A stretch of 64,000 nucleotides of DNA, from positions 1 through 64,000 of the forward strand of contig CAKOHE010000039.1 of assembly GCA_934047225.1 (NCBI GenBank), given 5' to 3'. The position numbers were made by a program, and so were the translations under genes. The DNA comes from Ypsolopha sequella. Taxonomy: Eukaryota > Arthropoda > Insecta > Lepidoptera > Ypsolophidae. Under the pieces are notes generated by a model. It did no database searches, was not told the DNA's origin, and saw nothing but the letters and a program-made list of their open reading frames with translations. Shown here in pieces: positions 52,816-64,000 of this stretch (its first letter is position 1; each line of letters opens with the position of its first letter).

Positions 52816-53230
52816 CCTGGTCGTAGCCAGAAGTGAGATCTAGTGATGTAAAGTATACTTGGCCGGATAAACTATCGATGTGGTCGTCGATTAGAGGCAT
52901 CGGGAATCTTTCTTTGACCGTTTTTCTGTTTAACGCTCGGTAATCGACACACAACCGAAGTTCTCCATTTTTCTTTGCAACGGTTATAATAGGGCTAGCA
53001 TACGCTGACGTGGAGTCCCTAATTATCCCATTGGCTAACATGTCACTAATAATAGTGTTGACCTTTTGTCGCTCAGATAAGGAGACTCTATACGGTCTAT
53101 AAGTCACTGGTATATTGTCCTTGAGCTGGATCTCCATTTCAGTCAAGTTTGTTATCCCTAACTCTTCCAGACTAAAAGCTAATCTGACTTTAAACCTTTC
53201 CAAATGTCATTTCTTTAAGGAGTCGATCGA
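52816..53230 (-). pseudogene. Ty3/Gypsy reverse transcriptase start, reversed
   Basis: The minus-strand frame contains LAFSLEELGITNLTEMEIQL, VTYRPYRVSLSERQKV, GIIRDSTSAYASPIITV, LRLCVDYRALNRKTV, FPMPLIDDHIDSL and FTSLDLTSGYDQV. These are the N-terminal RT motifs of Ty3/Gypsy with the first catalytic aspartate (L-D-L). Y-x-D-D, RNase H and integrase are missing. Upstream, YEPKVVDRLLKEM in a shifted frame is the RT linker again, so this is a second element copy rather than a simple inversion of the first. The linker borders the 33-bp satellite directly. Confidence 0.75.
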
Positions 53231-53257
53231 CTACCTTGGGTTCATATATGAAAAGGG

Positions 53258-54610
53258 ATGAGGGGCACGTTATTGCCCTTATGCGAAGTGATAAGAGGCG
53301 CGTTCTTACTCTTATGCAAAGGGATGAGGGGCACGTTCTTGCTCTTATGCGAAAGGATAAGGGGCGCGTTATTGCTCTTATGCAAAGGGATGAGGGGCAC
53401 GTTATTGCTCTTATGCAATGGGATAAGGGGCGCGTTATTGCTCTTATGCAAAGGGATAAGGGGCACGTTATTGCTCTTATGCAAAGGGATGAAGGGCGCG
53501 TTATTGCTCTTATGAAAAGGGATGAGGAGCACGTTATTGCTCTTATGCAAAGGGATGAAGGGCGCGTTATTGCTCTTATGCAAAGGGATAAGGGGCACGT
53601 TATTGCTCTTATGCAAAGGGATGAAGGGCGCGTTATTGCTCTTATGCGAAGGGATAAGGGGCGCGTTATTGCTCTTATGCAAAGGGATAAGGGGCACCGT
53701 ATTGCTCTTATGCAAAGGGATGAAGGGCGCGTTATTGCTCTTATGCAATGGGATGAAGATCGCGTTATTGCTCTTATGCAAAGGGATGAAGGGCGCGTTA
53801 TTGCTCTTATGAAAAGGGATGAAGGGCGCGTTATTGCTCTTATGCAAAGGGATAAGGGGCACGTTATTGTTCTTATGCAAAGGGATGAGGGGCACGTTAT
53901 TGCTCTTATGCAATGGGATGAAGGGCGCGTTATTGCTCTTATGCAAAGGGATGAAGGGCGCGTTATTGCTCTTATGCAAAGGGATGAGGGGCACGTTATT
54001 GCTCTTATGCAATGGGATAAGGGGCGCGTTATTGCTCTTATGCAAAGGGATAAGGGGCACGTTATTGCTCTTATGCAAAGGGATGAGGGGCATGTTATTG
54101 CTCTTATGCAAAGGGATGAAGGGCGCGTTATTGCTCTTATGCAAAGGGATGAAGGGCGCGTTATTGCTCTTATGAAAAGGGATGAGGGGCACGTTATTGC
54201 TCTTATGCAAAGGGATGAAGGGCGCGTTATTGCTCTTATGCAAAGGGATGAGGGGCACGTTATTGCTCTTATGCAATGGGATAAGGGGCGCGTTATTGCT
54301 CTTATGCAAAGGGATAAGGGGCACGTTATTGCTCTTATGCAAAGGGATGAAGGGCGCGTTATTGCTCTTATGCAAAGGGATGAGGGGCACGTTATTGCTC
54401 TTATGCAAAGGGATAAGGGGCGCGTTATTGCTCTTATGAAAAGGGATGAGGGGCACGTTATTGCTCTTATGCAATGGGATAAGGGGCGCGTTATTGCTCT
54501 TATGCAAAGGGATGAAGGGCGCGTTATTGCTCTTATGAAAAGGGATGAGGGGCACGTTATTGCTCTTATGCAAAGGGATGAAGGGCGCGTTATTGCTCTT
54601 ATGAAAAGGG
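53258..54610. repeat. Satellite marker block: 41-unit spacing
   Basis: A run of unusual units, with TTGCCCTTATGCGAAGTGAT and GTTCTTACTCTTATG, begins at 53258 and recurs at 54611, 60839 and 63083. The first spacing is 1353 bp, exactly 41 units. The same variants thicken near the right edge (63760-64000). They act as landmarks for segmental duplication. Confidence 0.8.
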
Positions 54611-56548
54611 ATGAGGGGCACGTTATTGCCCTTATGCGAAGTGATAAGAGGCGCGTTCTTACTCTTATGCAAAGGGATGAGGGGCACGTTCTTGCTCTTA
54701 TGCGAAAGGATAAGGGGCGCGTTATTGCTCTTATGCAAAGGGATGAGGGGCACGTTATTGCTCTTATGCAATGGGATAAGGGGCGCGTTATTGCTCTTAT
54801 GCAAAGGGATAAGGGGCACGTTATTGCTCTTATGCAAAGGGATGAAGGGCGCGTTATTGCTCTTATGAAAAGGGATGAGGAGCACGTTATTGCTCTTATG
54901 CAAAGGGATGAAGGGCGCGTTATTGCTCTTATGCAAAGGGATAAGGGGCACGTTATTGCTCTTATGCAAAGGGATGAAGGGCGCGTTATTGCTCTTATGC
55001 AAAGGGATGAAGGGCGCATTATTGCTCTAATGAAAAGGGATGAGGGGCGCGTTATTGCTCTTATGCAAAGGGATAAGGGGCACGTTATTGCTCTTATGCA
55101 AAGGGATGAGGGGCACGTTATTGCTCTTATGCAATGGGATGAAGGGCGCGTTATTGCTCTTATGCAAAGGGATAAAGGGGGCGTTATTGCTCTAATGAAT
55201 AGGGATGAGGGGCGCGTTATTGCTCTTATGCAAAGGGATAAGGGGCACGTTATTGCTCTTATGCAAAGGGATGAGGGGCACGTTATTGCTCTTATGCAAT
55301 GGGATGAAGGGCGCGTTATTGCTCTTATGCAAAGGGATGAAGGGCGCGTTATTGCTCTTATGCAAAGGGATGAGGGGCACGTTATTGCTCTTATGCAATG
55401 GGATAAGGGGCGCGTTATTGCTCTTATGCAAAGGGATAAGGGGCACGTTATTGCTCTTATGCAGAGGGATGAGGGGCATGTTATTGCTCTTATGCAAAGG
55501 GATGAAGGGCGCGTTATTGCTTTTATTCAAAGGGATGAAGGGCGCGTTATTGCTCTTATGAAAAGGGATGAGGGGCACGTTATTAATCTTATGCAAAGGG
55601 ATGAAGGGCACGTTATTGCTCTTATGCAAAGGGATGAGGGGCACGTTATTGCTCTTATGCAATGGGATAAGGGGCGCGTTATTGCTCTTATGCAAAGGGA
55701 TAAGGGGCACGTTATTGCTCTTATGCAAAGGGATGAAGGGCGCGTTATTGCTCTTATGCAAAGGGATGAGGGGCACGTTATTGCTCTTATGCGAAGGGAT
55801 AAGGGGCGCGTTATTGCTCTTATGCAAAGGGATGAGGGGCACGTTATTGCTCTTATGCAATGGGATAAGGGGCGCGTTATTGCTCTTATGCAAAGGGATG
55901 AAGGGCGCGTTATTGCTCTTATGAAAAGGGATGAGAGGCACGTTATTGCTCTTATGCAAAGGGATGAAGGGCGCGTTATTGCTCTTATGAAAAGGGATGA
56001 GGGGCACGTTATTGCTCTTATGCAATGGGATAAGGGGCGCGTTATTGCTCTTATGCAAAGGGATGAAGGGCGCGTTATTGCTCTTATGAAAAGGGATGAT
56101 GGGCACGTTATTGCTCTTATGCAAAGGGATGAAGGGCGCGTTATTGCTCTTATGCAAAGGGATGAGGGGCACGTTATTGTTCTTATGCAAAGGGATGAAG
56201 GGCGCGTTATTGCTCTTATGCAAAGGGATGAAGGGCGCGTTATTGCTCTTATGAAAAGGGATGAGGAGCACGTTATTGCTCTTATGCAAAGGGATGAAGG
56301 GCGCGTTATTGCTCTTATGCAAAGAGATAAGGGGCACGTTATTGCTCTTATGCAAAGGGATGAAGGGCGCGTTATTGCTCTTATGCAAAGGGATGAAGGG
56401 CGCGTTATTGCTCTAATGAAAAGGGATGAGGGGCGCGTTATTGCTCTTATGCAAAGGGATAAGGGGCACGTTATTGCTCTTATGCAAATGGATGAGGGGC
56501 ACGTTATTGCTCTTATGCAATGGGATGAAGGGCGCGTTATTGCTCTTA

Positions 56549-56560
56549 TGCAAAGGGCGC
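56549..56560. other. 8-bp deletion in one satellite unit
   Basis: One unit reads ATGCAAAGGGCGCG where neighbours have GATGAA between the two G runs; eight bases are missing. It shifts the phase of all downstream units. In the minus-strand frame the reading switches between the two open peptide repeats instead of ending. Confidence 0.85.
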
Positions 56561-57473
56561 GTTATTGCTCTAATGAAAAGGGATGAAGGGCGCGTTATTG
56601 CTCTTATGCAAAGGGATAAGGGGCACGTTATTGCTCTTATGCAAAGGGATGAGGGGCACGTTATTGCTCTTATGCAATGGGATGAAGGGCGCGTTATTGC
56701 TCTTATGCATAGGGATGAGGGGCGCGTTATTGCTCTTATGCAAAGGGATGAGGGGCACGTTATTGCTCTTATGCAATGGGATAAGGGGCGCGTTATTGCT
56801 CTTATGCAAAGGGATAAGGGGCACGTTATTGCTCTTATGCAAAGGGATGAGGGGCATGTTATTGCTCTTATGCAAAGGGATGAAGGGCGCGTTATTGCTC
56901 TTATGCATAGGGATGAAGGGCGCGTTATTGCTCTTATGAAAAGGGATGAGGGGCACGTTATTGCTCTTATGCAAAGGGATGAAGGGCACGTTATTGCTCT
57001 TATGCAAAGGGATGAGGGGCACGTTATTAATCTTATGCAATGGGATAAGGGGCGCGTTATTGCTCTTATGCAAAGGGATAAGGGGCACGTTATTGCTCTT
57101 ATGCAAAAGGATGAAGGGCGCGTTATTGCTCTTATGCAAAGGGATGAGGGGCACGTTATTGCTCTTATGCGAAGGGATAAGGGGCGCGTTATTGCTCTTA
57201 TGCAAAGGGATGAGGGGCACGTTATTGCTCTTATGCAATGGGATAAGGGGCGCGTTATTGCTCTTATGCAAAGGGATGAAGGGCGCGTTATTGCTCTTAT
57301 GAAAAGGGATGAGGGGCACGCTATTGCTCTTATGCAAAGGGATGAAGGGCGCGTTATTGCTCTTATTAAAAGGGATGAGGGGCACGTTATTGCTCTTATG
57401 CAATGGGATAAGGGGCGCGTTATTGCTCTTATGCAAAGGGATGAAGGGCGCGTTATTGCTCTTATGAAAAGGG

Positions 57474-59782
57474 ATGATGGGCACGTTATTGCTCTTATGC
57501 AAAGGGATGAAGGGCGCGTTATTGCTCTTATGCAAAGGGATGAGGGGCACGTTATTGCTCTTATGCAATGGGATAAGGGGCGCGTTATTGCTCTTATGCA
57601 AAAGGATAAGGGGCACCGTATTGCTCTTATGCAAAGGGAAGAAGGGCGCGTTATTGCTCTTATGCAAAGGGATGAGGGGCACGTTATTGCTCTTATGCAA
57701 TGGGATAAGGGGCGCGTTATTGCTCTTATGCAAAGGGATAAGGGGCACCGTATTGCTCTTATGCAAAGGGATGAAGGGCGCGTTATTGCTCTTATGCAAT
57801 GGGATAAGGGGCGCGTTATTGCTCTTATGCAAAGGGATGAGGGGCACGTTATTGCTCTTATGCAATGGGATAAGGGGCGCGTTATTGCTCTTATGCAAAG
57901 GGATAAGGGGCACGTTATTGCTCTTATGCAAAGGGATGAAGGGCGCGTTATTGCTCTTATGAAAAGGGATGAGGGGCACGTTATTGTTCTTATACAAAGG
58001 GATGAAGGGCGCGTTATTGCTCTTATGCAAAGGGATGAAGGGCGCGTTATTGCTTTTATGAAAAGGGATGAGGGGCACGTTATTGCTCTTATGCAAAGGG
58101 ATGAAGGGCGCGTTATTGCTCTTATGAAAAGGGATGAGGGGCACGTTATTGCTCTTATGCAAAGGGATGAAGGGCGCGTCATTGCTCTTATGCAAAGGGA
58201 TAAGGGGCACGTTATTGCTCTTATGCAATGGGATAAGGGGTGCGTTATTGCTCTTATGCAAAGGGATAAGGGGCACGTTATTGCTCTTATGCAAAGGGAT
58301 GAGGGGCACGTTATTGCTCTTATGCAAAGGGATGAGGGGCACGTTATTGCTCTTATGCAATGGGATAAGGGGCGCGTTATTGCTCTTATGCAAAGGGATA
58401 AGGGGCACCGTATTGCTCTTATGCAAAGGGATGAAGGGCGCGTTATTGCTCTTATGCAATGGGATAAGGGGCGCGTTATTGCTCTTATGCAAAGGGATGA
58501 GGGGCACGTTATTGCTCTTATGCAATGGGATAAGGGGCGCGTTATTGCTCTTATGCAAAGGGATAAGGGGCACGTTATTGCTCTTATGCAAAGGGATGAA
58601 GGGCGCGTTATTGCTCTTATGAAAAGGGATGAGGGGCACGTTATTGTTCTTATACAAAGGGATGAAGGGCGCGTTATTGCTCTTATGCAAAGGGATGAAG
58701 GGCGCGTTATTGCTTTTATGAAAAGGGATGAGGGGCACGTTATTGCTCTTATGCAAAGGGATGAAGGGCGCGTTATTGCTCTTATGAAAAGGGATGAGGG
58801 GCACGTTATTGCTCTTATGCAAAGGGATGAAGGGCGCGTCATTGCTCTTATGCAAAGGGATAAGGGGCACGTTATTGCTCTTATGCAATGGGATAAGGGG
58901 TGCGTTATTGCTCTTATGCAAAGGGATAAGGGGCACGTTATTGCTCTTATGCAAAGGGATGAGGGGCACGTTATTGCTCTTATGCAATGGGATGAAGGGC
59001 GCGTTATTGCTCTTATGCAAAGGGATGAAGGGCGCGTTATTGCTCTTATGAAAAGAAATGAGGGGCGCGTTATTGCTCTTATGCAAAGGGATAAGGGGCA
59101 CGTTATTGCTCTTATGCAAAGGGATGAGGGGCACGTTATTGCTCTTATGCAATGGGATGAAGGGCGCGTTATTGCTCTTATGCAAAAGGATGAAGGGCGC
59201 GTTATTGCTCTTATGCAAAGGGATGAGGGGCACGTTATTGCTCTTATGCAATGGGATAAGGGGCGCGTTATTGCTCTTATGCAAAGGGATAAGGGGCACG
59301 TTATTGCTCTTATGCAAAGGGATGAGGGGCATGTTATTGCTCTTATGCAAAGGGATGAAGGGCGCGTTATTGCTCTTATGCAAAGGGATGAAGGGCGCGT
59401 TATTGCTCTTTGCAAAGGGATAAAGGGCGCGTTATTGCTCTTATGCAAAGGGATAAGGGGCACGTTATTGCTCTTATGCAAAGGGATGAGGGGCACGTTA
59501 TTGCTCTTATGCAATGGGATAAGGGGCGCGTTATTGCTCTTATGCAAAGGGATAAGGGGCACGTTATTGCTCTTATGCAAAGGGATGAAGGGCGCGTTAT
59601 TGCTCTTATGAAAAGGGATGAGGGGCACGTTATTGTTCTTATACAAAGGGATGAAGGGCGCGTTATTGCTCTTATGCAAAGGGATGAAGGGCGCGTTATT
59701 GCTTTTATGAAAAGGGATGAGGGGCACGTTATTGCTCTTATGCAAAGGGATGAAGGGCGCGTTATTGCTCTTATGAAAAGGG
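57474..59782. repeat. Higher-order repeat, 20-unit (660 bp) and 30-unit periods
   Basis: Identical variant orders start at 58134, 58794 and 59783. The first two are 660 bp apart (20 units), the next pair 989 bp apart (30 units minus the one-base deletion at 59410). Shared rare variants, such as GTTATTGTTCTTATACAA and GCGTCATTGCTC, confirm that these are copies of one block. Confidence 0.8.
59408..59412. other. 1-bp deletion in one satellite unit
   Basis: GCTCTTTGCAAAGG replaces GCTCTTATGCAAAGG, so one A is missing. It explains why the 59058/60047 blocks are 989 rather than 990 bp apart. Confidence 0.85.
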
Positions 59783-62700
59783 ATGAGGGGCACGTTATTG
59801 CTCTTATGCAAAGGGATGAAGGGCGCGTCATTGCTCTTATGCAAAGGGATAAGGGGCACGTTATTGCTCTTATGCAATGGGATAAGGGGTGCGTTATTGC
59901 TCTTATGCAAAGGGATAAGGGGCACGTTATTGCTCTTATGCAAAGGGATGAGGGGCACGTTATTGCTCTTATGCAATGGGATGAAGGGCGCGTTATTGCT
60001 CTTATGCAAAGGGATGAAGGGCGCGTTATTGCTCTTATGAAAAGAAATGAGGGGCGCGTTATTGCTCTTATGCAAAGGGATAAGGGGCACGTTATTGCTC
60101 TTATGCAAAGGGATGAGGGGCACGTTATTGCTCTTATGCAATGGGATGAAGGGCGCGTTATTGCTCTTATGCAAAAGGATGAAGGGCGCGTTATTGCTCT
60201 TATGCAAAGGGATGAGGGGCACGTTATTGCTCTTATGCAATGGGATAAGGGGCGCGTTATTGCTCTTATGCAAAGGGATAAGGGGCACGTTATTGCTCTT
60301 ATGCAAAGGGATGAGGGGCATGTTATTGCTCTTATGCAAAGGGATGAAGGGCGCGTTATTGCTCTTATGCAAAGGGATGAAGGGCGCGTTATTGCTCTTA
60401 TGAAAAGGGATGAGGGGCACGTTATTGCTCTTATGCAAAGGGATGAAGGGCGCGTTATTGCTCTTATGCAAAGGGATGAGGGGCACGTTATTGCTCTTAC
60501 GCAATGGGATAAGGGGCGCGTTATTGCTCTTATGCAAAGGGATAAGGAGTACGTTATTGCTCTTATGCAAAGAGATGAAGGGCGCGTTATTGCTCTTATG
60601 CAAAGGGATGAGGGGCACGTTATTGCTCTTATGCGAAGTGATAAGGGGCGCGTTATTGCTCTTATGCAAAGGGATGAGGGGCACGTTATTGCTCTTATGC
60701 AATGGGATAAGGGGCGCGTTATTGCTCTTATGCAAAGGGATGAAGGGCGCGTTATTGCTCTTATGAAAAGGGATGAGGGGCACGTTATTGCTCTTATGCA
60801 AAGGGATGAAGGGCGCGTTATTGCTCTTATGAAAAGGGATGAGGGGCACGTTATTGCCCTTATGCAAAGTGATAAGAGGCGCGTTCTTACTCTTATGCAA
60901 AGGGATGAGGGGCACGTTCTTGCTCTTATGCGAAAGGATAAGGGGCGCGTTATTGCTCTTATGCAAAGGGATGAGGGGCACGTTATTGCTCTTATGCAAT
61001 GGGATAAGGGGCGCGTTATTGCTCTTATGCAAAGGGATAAGGGGCACGTTATTGCTCTTATGCAAAGGGATGAAGGGCGCGTTATTGCTCTTATGAAAAG
61101 GGATGAGGAGCACGTTATTGCTCTTATGCAAAGGGATGAAGGGCGCGTTATTGCTCTTATGCAAAGGGATAAGGGGCACGTTATTGCTATTATGCAAAGG
61201 GATGAAGGGCGCGTTATTGCTCTTATGCGAAGGGATAAGGGGCGCGTTAATGCTCTTATGCAAAGGGATGAGAGGCACGTTCTTGCTCTTATGCGAAGGG
61301 ATAAGGGGCACGTTCTTGCTCTTATGCGAAGGGATGAGGGGCACGTTATTGCTCTTATGCAATGGGATAAGAGGCGCGTTATTGCTCTTATGCAAAAGGA
61401 TAAGGGGCACGTTATTACTCTTATGCAAAGGGATGAAGGGCGCGTTATTGCTCTTATGCAAAGGGATAAGGGGCACGTTATTGCTCTTATGCAAAGGGAT
61501 GAAGAGCGCGTTATTGCTCTTATGAAAAGGGATGAGGGGCACGTTATTGCTCTTATGAAAAGGGATGAGGGGCACGTTATTGCTCTTATGCAAAGGGATG
61601 AAGGGCGCGTTATTGCTCTTATGAAAAGGGATGAGGGGCACGTTATTGCTCTTATGCAAAGGGATGAAGGGCGCGTTATTGCTCTTATGCAAAGGGATAA
61701 GGGGCACGTTATTGCTCTTATGCAAAGGGATGAGGGGCACGTTATTGCTCTTATTCAATGGGATAAGGGGCGCGTTATTGCTCTTATGCAAAGGGATAAG
61801 GGGCACGTTATTGCTCTTATGCAAAGGGATGAAGGGCGCGTTATTGCTCTTATGAAAAGGGATGAGGGGCACGTTATTGTTCTTATGCAAAGGGATGAAG
61901 GGCGCGTTATTGCTCTTATGCAAAGGGATGAAGGGCGCGTTATTGCTCTTATGAAAAGGGATGAGGGGCACGTTATTGCTCTTATGCAAAGGGATGAAGG
62001 GCACGTTATTGCTCTTATGAAAAGGGATGAGGGGCACGTTATTGCTCTTATGCAAAGGGATGAAGGGCGCGTTATTGCTCTTATGCAAAGGGATAAGGGG
62101 CACGTTATTGCTCTTATGCAATGGGATAAGGGGCGCGTTATTGCTCTTATGCAAAGGGAAAAGGGGCACGTTATTGCTCTTATGCAAAGGGATGAGGGGC
62201 ACGTTATTGCTCTTATGCAATGGGATGAAGGGCGCGTTATTGCTCTTATGCAAAGGGATGAAGGGCGCGCTATTGCTCTTATGAAAAGGGATGAGGGGCG
62301 CGTTATTGCTCTTATGCAAAGGGATAAGGGGCACGTTATTGCTCTTATGCAAAGGGATGAGGGGCACGTTATTGCTCTTATGCAATGGGATGAAGGGCGC
62401 GTTATTGCTCTTATGCAAAGGGATGAAGGGCGTGTTATTGCTCTTATGCAAAGGGATGAGGGGCACGTTATTGCTCTTATGCAATGGGATAAGGGGCGCG
62501 TTATTGCTCTTATGCAAAGGGATAAGGGGCACGTTATTGCTCTTATGCAAAGGGATGAGGGGCATGTTATTGCTCTTATGCAAAGGGATGAAGGGCGCGT
62601 TATTGCTCTTATGCAAAGGGATGAAGGGCGCGTTATTGCTCTTATGAAAAGGGATGAGGGGCACGTTATTGCTCTTATGCAAAGGGATGAAGGGCGCGTT

Positions 62701-64000
62701 ATTGCTCTTATGCAAAGGGATGAGGGGCACGTTATTGCTCTTATGCAATGGGATAAGGGGCGCGTTATTGCTCTTATGCAAAGGGATAAGGGGCACGTTA
62801 TTGCTCTTATGCAAAGGGATGAAGGGCGCGTTATTGCTCTTATGCAAAAAGATGAGGGGCACGTTATTGCTCTTATGCGAAGGGATAAGGGGCGCGTTAT
62901 TGCTCTTATGCAAAGGGATGAGGGGCACGTTATTGCTCTTATGCAATGGGATAAGGGGCGCGTTATTGCTCTTATGCAAAGGGATGAAGGGCGCGTTATT
63001 GCTCTTATGAAAAGGGATGAGGGGCACGTTATTGCTCTTATGCAAAGGGATGAAGGGCGCGTTATTGCTCTTATGAAAAGGGATGAGGGGCACGTAATTG
63101 CCCTTATGCGAAGTGATAAGAGGCGCGTTCTTACTCTTATGCAAAGGGATGAGGGGCACGTTCTTGCTCTTATGCGAAAGGATAAGGGGCGCGTTATTGC
63201 TCTTATGCAAAGGGATGAGGGGCACGTTATTGCTCTTATGCAATGGGATAAGGGGCGCGTTATTGCTCTTATGCAAAGGGAAAAGGGGCACGTTATTGCT
63301 CTTATGCAAAGGGATGAAGGGCGCGTTATTGCTCTTATGAAAAGGGATGAGGAGCACGTTATTGCTCTTATGCAAAGGGATGAAGGGCGCGTTATTGCTC
63401 TTATGCAAAGGGATAAGGGGCACGTTATTGCTCTTATGCAAAGGGATGAAGGGCGCGTTATTGCTCTTATGCGAAGGGATAAGGGGCGCGTTATTGCTCT
63501 TATGCAAAGGGATGAGGGGCACGTTCTTGCTCTTATGCGAAGGGATAAGGGGCACGTTCTTGCTCTTATGCGAAGGGATAAGGGGCACGTTATTGCTCTT
63601 ATGCAAAGGGATAAGGGGCACGTTATTGCTCTAATGCAAAGGGATGACGGGCGCGTTATTGCTCTTATGCGAAGAGATAAGGGGCACGTTCTTGCTCTTA
63701 TGCGAAGGGATAAGGGGCGCGTTATTGCTCTTATGCGAAGGGATAAGGGGCACGTTCTTGCCCTTATGCGAAGTGATAAGAGGCGCGTTTTTACTCTTAT
63801 GCGAAGGGATAAGGGGCGCGTTCTTGCCCTTATGCGAAGGGATAAGAAGCACGTTCTTGCTCTTATGCGAAGGGATAAGGAGTGCGTTATTGCTCTTATG
63901 CGAAGGGATAAGGGGCGCGTTATTGCTCTTATGCGAAGGGATAAGGGGCACGTTCTTGCCCTTATGCGAAGTGATAAGAGGCGCGTTCTTACTCTTATGC
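59783..64000. repeat. Higher-order repeat, 68-unit (2244 bp) period
   Basis: Block starts at 60047 and 62291, 60410 and 62654, and 60839 and 63083 are each exactly 2244 bp apart. Two successive blocks therefore make up most of this part of the array. A few differences separate them (for example GGGAAAAGG at 62157 and 63280). Confidence 0.8.

Larger units (their letters stand above)
53253..64000. repeat. 33-bp satellite array, at least 10.7 kb, running off the window
   Basis: About 325 tandem units of 33 bases. The consensus starts ATGCAAAGGGATGAGGGGCA and ends CGTTATTGCTCTT. Differences are concentrated at a few sites (CAA/CGA/AAA, AGG/TGG, GAG/AAG/GAA, CAC/CGC). The left edge is sharp at about 53253, in the Gypsy RT linker. 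Since 33 is divisible by three and the units lack stops in two frames per strand, there are very long open frames: plus VIALMQRDEGR and GALLLLCKGMK, minus HKSNNAPFIPL and CIRAITRPSSL. The longest, on the minus strand at 56413-63621, is 2402 codons. These frames are best read as a consequence of periodicity. No gene is called, but the frame toward 53253 is continuous with the linker. Confidence 0.95.

Noticed and set aside
53236..63951. Dozens of long open frames in the satellite, up to 2402 codons, as protein genes
   Set aside because: They follow from a stop-poor 33-bp unit, occur in overlapping frames on both strands, and have no introns, domain matches or defined starts.
53253..64000. CRISPR-like array with about 30-bp units
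   Set aside because: Units are contiguous with no unique spacers, there are no cas genes, and the context is animal DNA.

Overview
The window is AT-rich, intron- and repeat-dominated animal DNA, most likely from a moth or butterfly. The grounds are: many copies of a repeat whose ends read AAGTGCGAGTCGGACTCGC and AGGGTTCCGTACC, which I associate with lepidopteran genomes; TTTGAATTTGAAT and ATTGATTG retrotransposon tails; and host exons with insect-like splice sites. No bacterial, phage or CRISPR content is visible.

Host genes occupy very little. On the minus strand three short exons (7011-7099, 5211-5324, 3837-3972) splice in phase into one stretch of spectrin repeat, probably a beta-type spectrin running off the left edge. 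A minus-strand exon at 26471-26673 encodes the middle of a CISD (CDGSH iron-sulfur) protein. A GC-rich exon-like block at about 34601-34722 is unassigned. Nearly everything else is transposable-element sequence and its debris.

Layout. 0-13.5 kb: short foldback and terminal-inverted-repeat elements nested in one another, a LINE reverse-transcriptase end, an open Penelope-like element (GIY-YIG) fragment followed by a CTGA microsatellite and a hammerhead-ribozyme-like motif, an internally deleted Tc1-like element, and three copies of one tailed repeat, one flanked by 77-bp target duplications. 13.5-19.3 kb: dispersed lepidopteran repeats, a six-copy identical 60-bp tandem array, a 36-bp minisatellite. 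19.7-25.4 kb: a frameshifted OTU-protease fragment, a 102-bp perfect inverted repeat enclosing a LINE RT fragment, and a BEL/Pao element cut off in its RT. 25-42 kb: long introns or intergenic DNA with TTAA-flanked elements and perfect hairpins. 42.5-53.2 kb: a Ty3/Gypsy element whose gag zinc knuckle is split by a young complete 6.5-kb BEL/Pao element (227-bp LTRs differing at one base, 5-bp duplication CCCAA, tRNA-Arg-type primer site, one in-frame stop in RT), then Gypsy protease, then a Gypsy RT in the opposite orientation. 53.25 kb to the end: at least 10.7 kb of a 33-bp satellite, about 325 copies, with higher-order structure and two open frames on each strand.

The three spectrin exons act together. 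The retroelements are nested in a readable order: Gypsy first, BEL into it, and the satellite joined to a second, reversed Gypsy RT segment. All alignments were made by eye, so copy boundaries are good to a few bases where a duplication is quoted and to tens of bases elsewhere.
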